Shown here: positions 59,817-64,000 of the stretch, one piece after another
Layout of the letters: the number at the start of each line of letters is the position of its first letter
Position numbering within the stretch: position 1 is the first letter of the stretch
Source of the DNA: Galaxea fascicularis
Lineage: Eukaryota > Cnidaria > Anthozoa > Scleractinia > Euphylliidae
Assembly: GCA_948470475.1 (NCBI GenBank)
Contig: OX419344.1
Span: 24,146,725 to 24,210,724, forward strand
Reading direction: 5' to 3'
DNA: 64,000 nt
Translations under genes and position numbers: made by a program
The notes under the pieces: generated by a model
Told to the model about the DNA's origin: nothing
Databases searched by the model: none
Seen by the model: only the letters and a program-made list of their open reading frames with translations

Positions 59817-62800
59817 GCGTTGTACACAAGAATTTGATTTCATCAACGGAGTACAGTACCGTACAGAGATTCCAAAAGCTGACGTTTCGAGCGTTGGCCC
59901 TTCGTCAGATTCGCTCTGACGAAGGACTAACGCTCGAAACGTCAGCTTTTAGAATCCCTGTACGGTGGTCAATTTTCATTATCAACTCCGTTGATAAACC
60001 AAATTCTAGCATCCAATATGAGTGCTGAGGAGTATCCCAAAGTCCGCTGATCCGCTGATGCTCCAAAGGAGATAGTTTATCAGCCGTTAGGCCCGTCTTG
60101 ACACTACTTTGATCAATACCAACTACTGTAAAACCTGTTATTAACTCAACTTTTGGCAGATTGCGGCTACTTCCTGGCAGCGAGTTAAACCATGTCGCTA
60201 AAATCACATAACTTGTACTGAAAAGATATTGATCTTTTTTTTTTGAACTGCAATTAAAATAGCTTAAGAATCTTTCCCGTACAATTTCTTTCAAGCACAT
60301 ATCTTTCGTCGTCATCGCAGAGTCCGCCGCAAGATCCATACTTAAGGAAGACTCGTGACTGTTCCCGGGTATGGTCGCTCACCCGCAATGCCATCGGAAA
60401 GATCCAACTGTGGTCATATGTTGTCGCTACATCCGAGAGTCGCGCCTTTTTTAAAGTCGTCACTTCGGGGCTTAACTGTATGTTTGATCACAGTTAAGCG
60501 TTACAGTTATGAAATACAGTTGAAAGTTTGGGGATACCATTTCCTACCTTATGAGATCTTTGTAAATTGTCTTGGTTGTTTCAAGATAAGGATTGATATC
60601 ATCTTCGTACTGAGGACAAAAAAAGAGAGTAAAAGGACGAACAGTGTCTGAATTTTGGCACTAATGAACACTTACAACCCACAAACAGATGGAACACTAC
60701 GGACACGAGTTCGTTCGCGTAAACGTCCCCAGCATATTAATTACGTAAAATTAAAAATCCTCACTTGGTTTCACCGCAAAAACGGTATTTCTTGACCTCT
60801 CCATTTCAAACCATTCTCACGCCGAAATTCATATTACGTACCTGACACACTTGTCCTCCAAGACAAAGGTGCTTGAAAATCAGAAAAATAAATTCATTTC
60901 TATCTGCGTCAGTAAAAATTGGATACGTTTCTGCTTCTTCGAGAAGTAATACCTACCGAGAAAAAAAATAATTGAATTCTGATAGCGAGATTTCTCTTGT
61001 TAATCAAGCCTTAACCGTGAAAACAGGCTTTATTCTACATAAAAAATATTCTATCAGTCCATCAAAAGTTAGTAGGACCCGAGTAAGTTTATCGTTTTAG
61101 AGTAATCATTGTCAAGAACGACCAGTTAGAACAGGGTTTAAAAAAATCATTTTTGCAAAATCTGGGCAAATCTGTTCCTACCTTTCTCAGCTCATCAGAA
61201 ATGACAAAATCCTCGTAAAACTCGTCAAAGCACTTTCTGATGTTTCCGGACTCTCTGACAATGCCTTTGAAGATTAAAAGTTCACACAATCATGATATAC
61301 TGATCCATATTTCACTACATTCAGACAGATCGCTTGGCAAATGTTCAATGCAGGATACTCACGCTACTTGCAGTTGAAACTCGCATGATGCTGCAGTAGC
61401 TTGCACATGCACCTATTACGTACCAATTTTTCGAACGAAATGGCTGCCGGGAATTTATGTAGGACTAAAGGAAATATGCCACAAGATGAAAAGGTTTTGG
61501 AGGGAGTTAATTGTAAATAAATTATCGAGACTAAAATGATAAGGCATTACAAATGGAGGAGTACAATGTTGAATTATAAGTTGCGTCAAGTGCTCTAGTT
61601 CAGTACATCTCATAAGAGATTTTAAGATTAATTTCCAGAACAGCTTCTAAGATCAAAAAGAGGCTTCAAGTACTGCTATGGACTTGTCTACATCCGTTCA
61701 ACATACATTGTTGTGAAATTATGCTTTCAGACCTTGTTCTTGAAGTCTGTCGAAAAAGTCCATTGATGTAACTGAACAGGAAACCATCTCCGCTGAGACA
61801 GTGGACGCTTTCATACCTAGAACAGAAATTTCACTTGATTTATTGCCGTGTGACAAGCTCCATGGTTTCTTCTTATATGAAGTTTTTGTTTCGCTTTTAA
61901 AAATTGTTTTAAAAATATTTGAGCTTATGACCATATTAATTACAAAACAAAGAACCTATGATACGTTCAGAAAGTATCAATAAACTGAGCTCCATTACAA
62001 AATGAATCCTGAAAATGTACTCAACCAGTACAACCTTTTTTGGGGGAGGAGGAGGGGGGCTAAAGTCTCTGTTTGATAAAATGCCAAAACTCTTCTGTGA
62101 GAGTTTTGGGCAGTCAAGTAACCACTCAAACATGCTTGGAAATAATGAACCTACAGGCTACTGTTGGGTATATTGACAAATGTATGGTATCTAATGTTAA
62201 GAAATGGCAAATCTTTCAAACAAGAATAGAATAGAATACAATTATTATATATTTTCTCCCATTAATTACTTACTCAGGGGACCCCAAGTATTGCTGGATG
62301 ACACAACCTGAAATCATGAAGAAAAATGCTAGGGAAAGTGGGTGAAGAGTCTTGAATAAAAAAACCCTTCACCCAGATGGCGAATGACCCACCACGGGTG
62401 ACCCACATCAAAACTTCTCCATCCCTCTCCACCCCCTAGAGCCTGAAGTCATACACAGGGCACCCATGCCATTGTAATTAATTAGGAGCAGCTCACTCCC
62501 ACATCCTAATTCCTACTCATCAACAAAAGGCTTTTGCAATATTGAACAGTGCTTGGGACACAGTAAACTCCCAGGCAGCTTCTGGCTCTGGTCTTGGTCT
62601 CTGTGGCATGAAGCAAACACTCCGTCCTGGATAGGGAGTAGTGGTTTAAATAAGATTCCTTGATAGTACTGTTACTGTTCTCCCGGGATTGGATGCCAGT
62701 CCATCAAATGGTCTACATAGAGAGCCTAGAGGTATTGATACTTCACACATGGACAGGATGCTAATAGAAAGGTTATCATGTATGAGGAGTTAAAGAGAAA

Positions 62801-63689
62801 AACTGCTTCCCAAAGCTTCCAAGGACAAAACAACAAATTTAGCTCAACCAACCTACAGATGACTGCCCACCCTGCATGCATTGATTTATAGCCTGAGTAT
62901 CAGGTGTTTCTAGGGTGGGGAAGGCAAAAAGAGCGAGAAAGCGAAGGAAGAAATGCCTGACACAAACAGCTTCTCAGAAGCCTTCCACCCCCACACAGCG
63001 CGTGTTATAATTAGCCAATCAAAATCACTTCCGGTAACTGTCATGTGTCATGAGAGTAAACTTCAATATGGCATCTGTAACCCCTGCGCTGGAAGCTTGA
63101 CTTCCGGTTGACTCACGTGACGTTTCTTATTGTCTTTTGACCAATTAGCGTAACATCCAGAATCTGGATGTTGGACACAAGCGAATCAATGGCTTTGTGT
63201 CAGGCCCTTCTCCTCTTCCTTCCCCTTGTCCCCGCTTCCCCAATAGGGCCTGATACTCAGGCTAATTGATTTATAAAACAGCATATACAGTAATATCTAA
63301 TGGGCTTTTATTGTACTTGGAAGTGCAAGCTAAAAGGGAATGTCATTCACCAGCTTCTACCAACCTGAAGACTGGATATTACCACAGGATCTTGAAAAAA
63401 GTCCTATGTGTATAAACGTAAAAATGAATGGGTCAAAAGTAAATCTATTCAAATGTTAAGGTGAGAGCCTACGGCCAAAAGCTCAATTCCCCAGACTGAT
63501 TTCAAGTGCTTTTCACATTTGCTTCAAAGAACATCAAACTGCTGAATGTTTTACTGTTTCTGAGAATAAGAGTGTAGAACCCTACAGATTCTTTATAGCT
63601 CACCTACCAAAACAAACTTGTCTTTCTGATAAGCCTGGAACAACTGATCATATGAGAACATTTGTACTTTACTCCTTGATATCATTCCC
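58743..63689 (-). CDS. CFAP300: Cilia- and flagella-associated protein 300 (partial, N-terminus off window)
   Basis: CFAP300 (C11orf70) is a cytoplasmic and ciliary protein needed for assembly of axonemal dynein arms. Nine exons in transcription order: 63608-63689, 63365-63403, 62274-62307, 61733-61816, 61182-61264, 60842-60952, 60548-60609, 59261-59327, 58743-58859; about 226 codons in frame. Matches to the human protein in memory include SYDQLFQAYQKDKFVL, DFFQDPVVISSLQ, GIVRESGNIRKCFDEFYEDF, FVISDELRK, FIFLIFKHLCLGGQVCQYED, NPYLETTKTIYKDLIS and VHKDPTTKKLQ. The distance from the Trp of SSNTWG to the Cys of VSCSV equals that in human, which supports the 34-bp exon. The donor after FVL is TTG|GTAGGT, with GTGAGC four bases further rejected on phase. 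The first roughly 40 residues must be encoded beyond 64000. Exon 61733-61816 has a weak donor (GTCTGA). Confidence 0.9.
59440..59695 (+). mobile_element. tRNA-derived SINE, family C (Ser/Leu-type head)
   Basis: The head GGCAGGATGGCCGAGTGG is followed by a D-arm, TTTCAAT in the anticodon-loop position and a T-arm with B box GGGTTCAAATCCCG, closing with TCTGGCCA. The acceptor strands GGCAGGA/TCTGGCC still pair at 6 of 7 positions. A body of about 180 bp follows (CTAGCTGGAGTTGTTCTGG, GCCCTGAAAAGCCCC). The tRNA-like fold without a 3' gene end and the attached body argue for a SINE rather than a functional tRNA gene. It lies in a CFAP300 intron. Confidence 0.75.
59829..60008. mobile_element. Large palindrome, Penelope-like terminal repeat with hammerhead-like boxes
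   Basis: Left arm 59829-59909 and right arm 59917-60008 are inverse copies around a spacer of about seven bases. Shared blocks are ATCAACGGAG, CCGTACAG, AAAAGCTGACGTTTCGAGCG and CCTTCGTCAGA, read left and inverted right. A single, decayed arm occurs at 27685-27775. The right arm carries CTGACGA and GAAACGTC spaced as in a type I hammerhead core. Assignment to Penelope-like retroelements is from memory of such motifs and is not certain. It lies in a CFAP300 intron. Confidence 0.5.
62400..62780. repeat. Dispersed repeat related to 15491-15870
   Basis: Contains GTCCTGGATAGGGAGTAGTG and GGATTGGATGCCAGTCCATC, wording shared in inverse form with the array near 15491-15870 (GATGGACTAGTCCACC, GGAGTAGTA). 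Only one or two diverged units are visible. It lies in a CFAP300 intron. Confidence 0.35.
62889..63264. mobile_element. MITE with 9-bp target-site duplication (Mutator-like)
   Basis: This 376-bp element starts TAGCCTGAGTATCAGG and ends with its exact inverse CCTGATACTCAGGCTA (16 bp). It is flanked by identical ATTGATTTA at 62880-62888 and 63265-63273. The subterminal regions are purine-rich on the left and pyrimidine-rich on the right, extending the inverse symmetry loosely. A 9-bp duplication fits Mutator-like elements. No coding capacity. It lies in a CFAP300 intron. Confidence 0.88.
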
Positions 63690-63733
63690 CTGTAGATATA
63701 ATAACCAAACAAACTTTTAATAATAATAATACA

Positions 63734-63898
63734 GAAGTAGTTCCTGTGGTGATTGGTGCCCTTGGCTCCTTTCCTAAGAATTTGCATCGCCACCTTGAAA
63801 GACTTGGGATGAAAGTGCATGGCCCGACATTGGAAAAGTCAGCACTGCTTGGCACAGCTAATATCCTGCAAAAAGGTCTCTCTGTCCGAGGTCATTGA
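63734..63898 (+). pseudogene. Non-LTR retrotransposon C-terminal fragment
   Basis: 55 codons, ending in a natural stop, read EVVPVVIGALGSFPKNLHRH, then LERLGMKVHG, LEKSALLGTANILQKGLSV. The VIGALG...L...LG...L.KSALLGTA.IL pattern is the typical end of pol in LINE-type elements of invertebrates. It begins abruptly after an (AAT)n run and so is 5'-truncated. An AATAAA follows near 63956. It is antisense to CFAP300, just upstream of its first in-window exon. Confidence 0.7.
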
Positions 63899-64000
63899 CT
63901 TGATGGAGAGAACGATTTATTACAAGAGCTCCAGTACTAACATGTACTGTGACAAATAAAGTAATAATGTGCTGTATATGACATTGATATTGTTCAGTTC

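Noticed and set aside
59905..60463. Two overlapping minus-strand frames (69 and 144 codons) in a CFAP300 intron
   Set aside because: They do not match the expected CFAP300 residues, and the true neighbouring exons at 60548 and 59261 join in phase without them. The lower part overlaps the palindrome repeat.

Overview
This is an AT-rich, intron-rich animal nuclear sequence. Exons are short, splice sites are canonical, and introns are packed with SINEs, LINE fragments and miniature inverted-repeat elements. The gene content (a CNGA-type channel, an RFX4-like factor, CSN6, INTS4, CFAP300) is metazoan. The repeat style and the retroelement protein fragments resemble those of anthozoan cnidarians such as corals and sea anemones; this placement is inference. 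No prokaryotic, organellar, rRNA or CRISPR feature was seen.

Layout. 1-5802: no supported gene, with a long mosaic trinucleotide repeat at 4503-4842. 5803-15268 (+): cyclic nucleotide-gated channel alpha subunit, with a tentative tiny first exon. 15269-18725: its 3' flank and a degenerate tandem repeat. 18726-29636 (-): RFX4-like winged-helix factor in 15 exons. 29637-37997: largely gene-poor, with one orphan reading frame at 30499-30921. 37998-40137 (-): three-exon RBR ubiquitin ligase ending in a CAAX box. 41125-47147 (+): CSN6 in 10 exons, head-to-head with the ligase. 48293-58126 (+): INTS4 in 11 exons. 58743-63689 (-): CFAP300 in nine in-window exons, convergent with INTS4, with its N-terminal exon(s) beyond the right edge.

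Reading frame is preserved across every junction listed. Junctions were placed by eye from GT/AG signals, phase and remembered family sequences; no alignment program was run.

Functional themes: CSN6 and the RBR ligase both belong to the ubiquitin/NEDD8 world; INTS4 acts in snRNA and promoter-proximal transcript processing; RFX factors control ciliary genes and CFAP300 is a dynein-arm assembly factor. Nothing shows that these neighbours act as a unit. The most notable non-gene signals are the CAAX-tailed ligase, a large palindrome with hammerhead-ribozyme-like boxes at 59829-60008, and five insertions dated or delimited by direct repeats or TA flanks.
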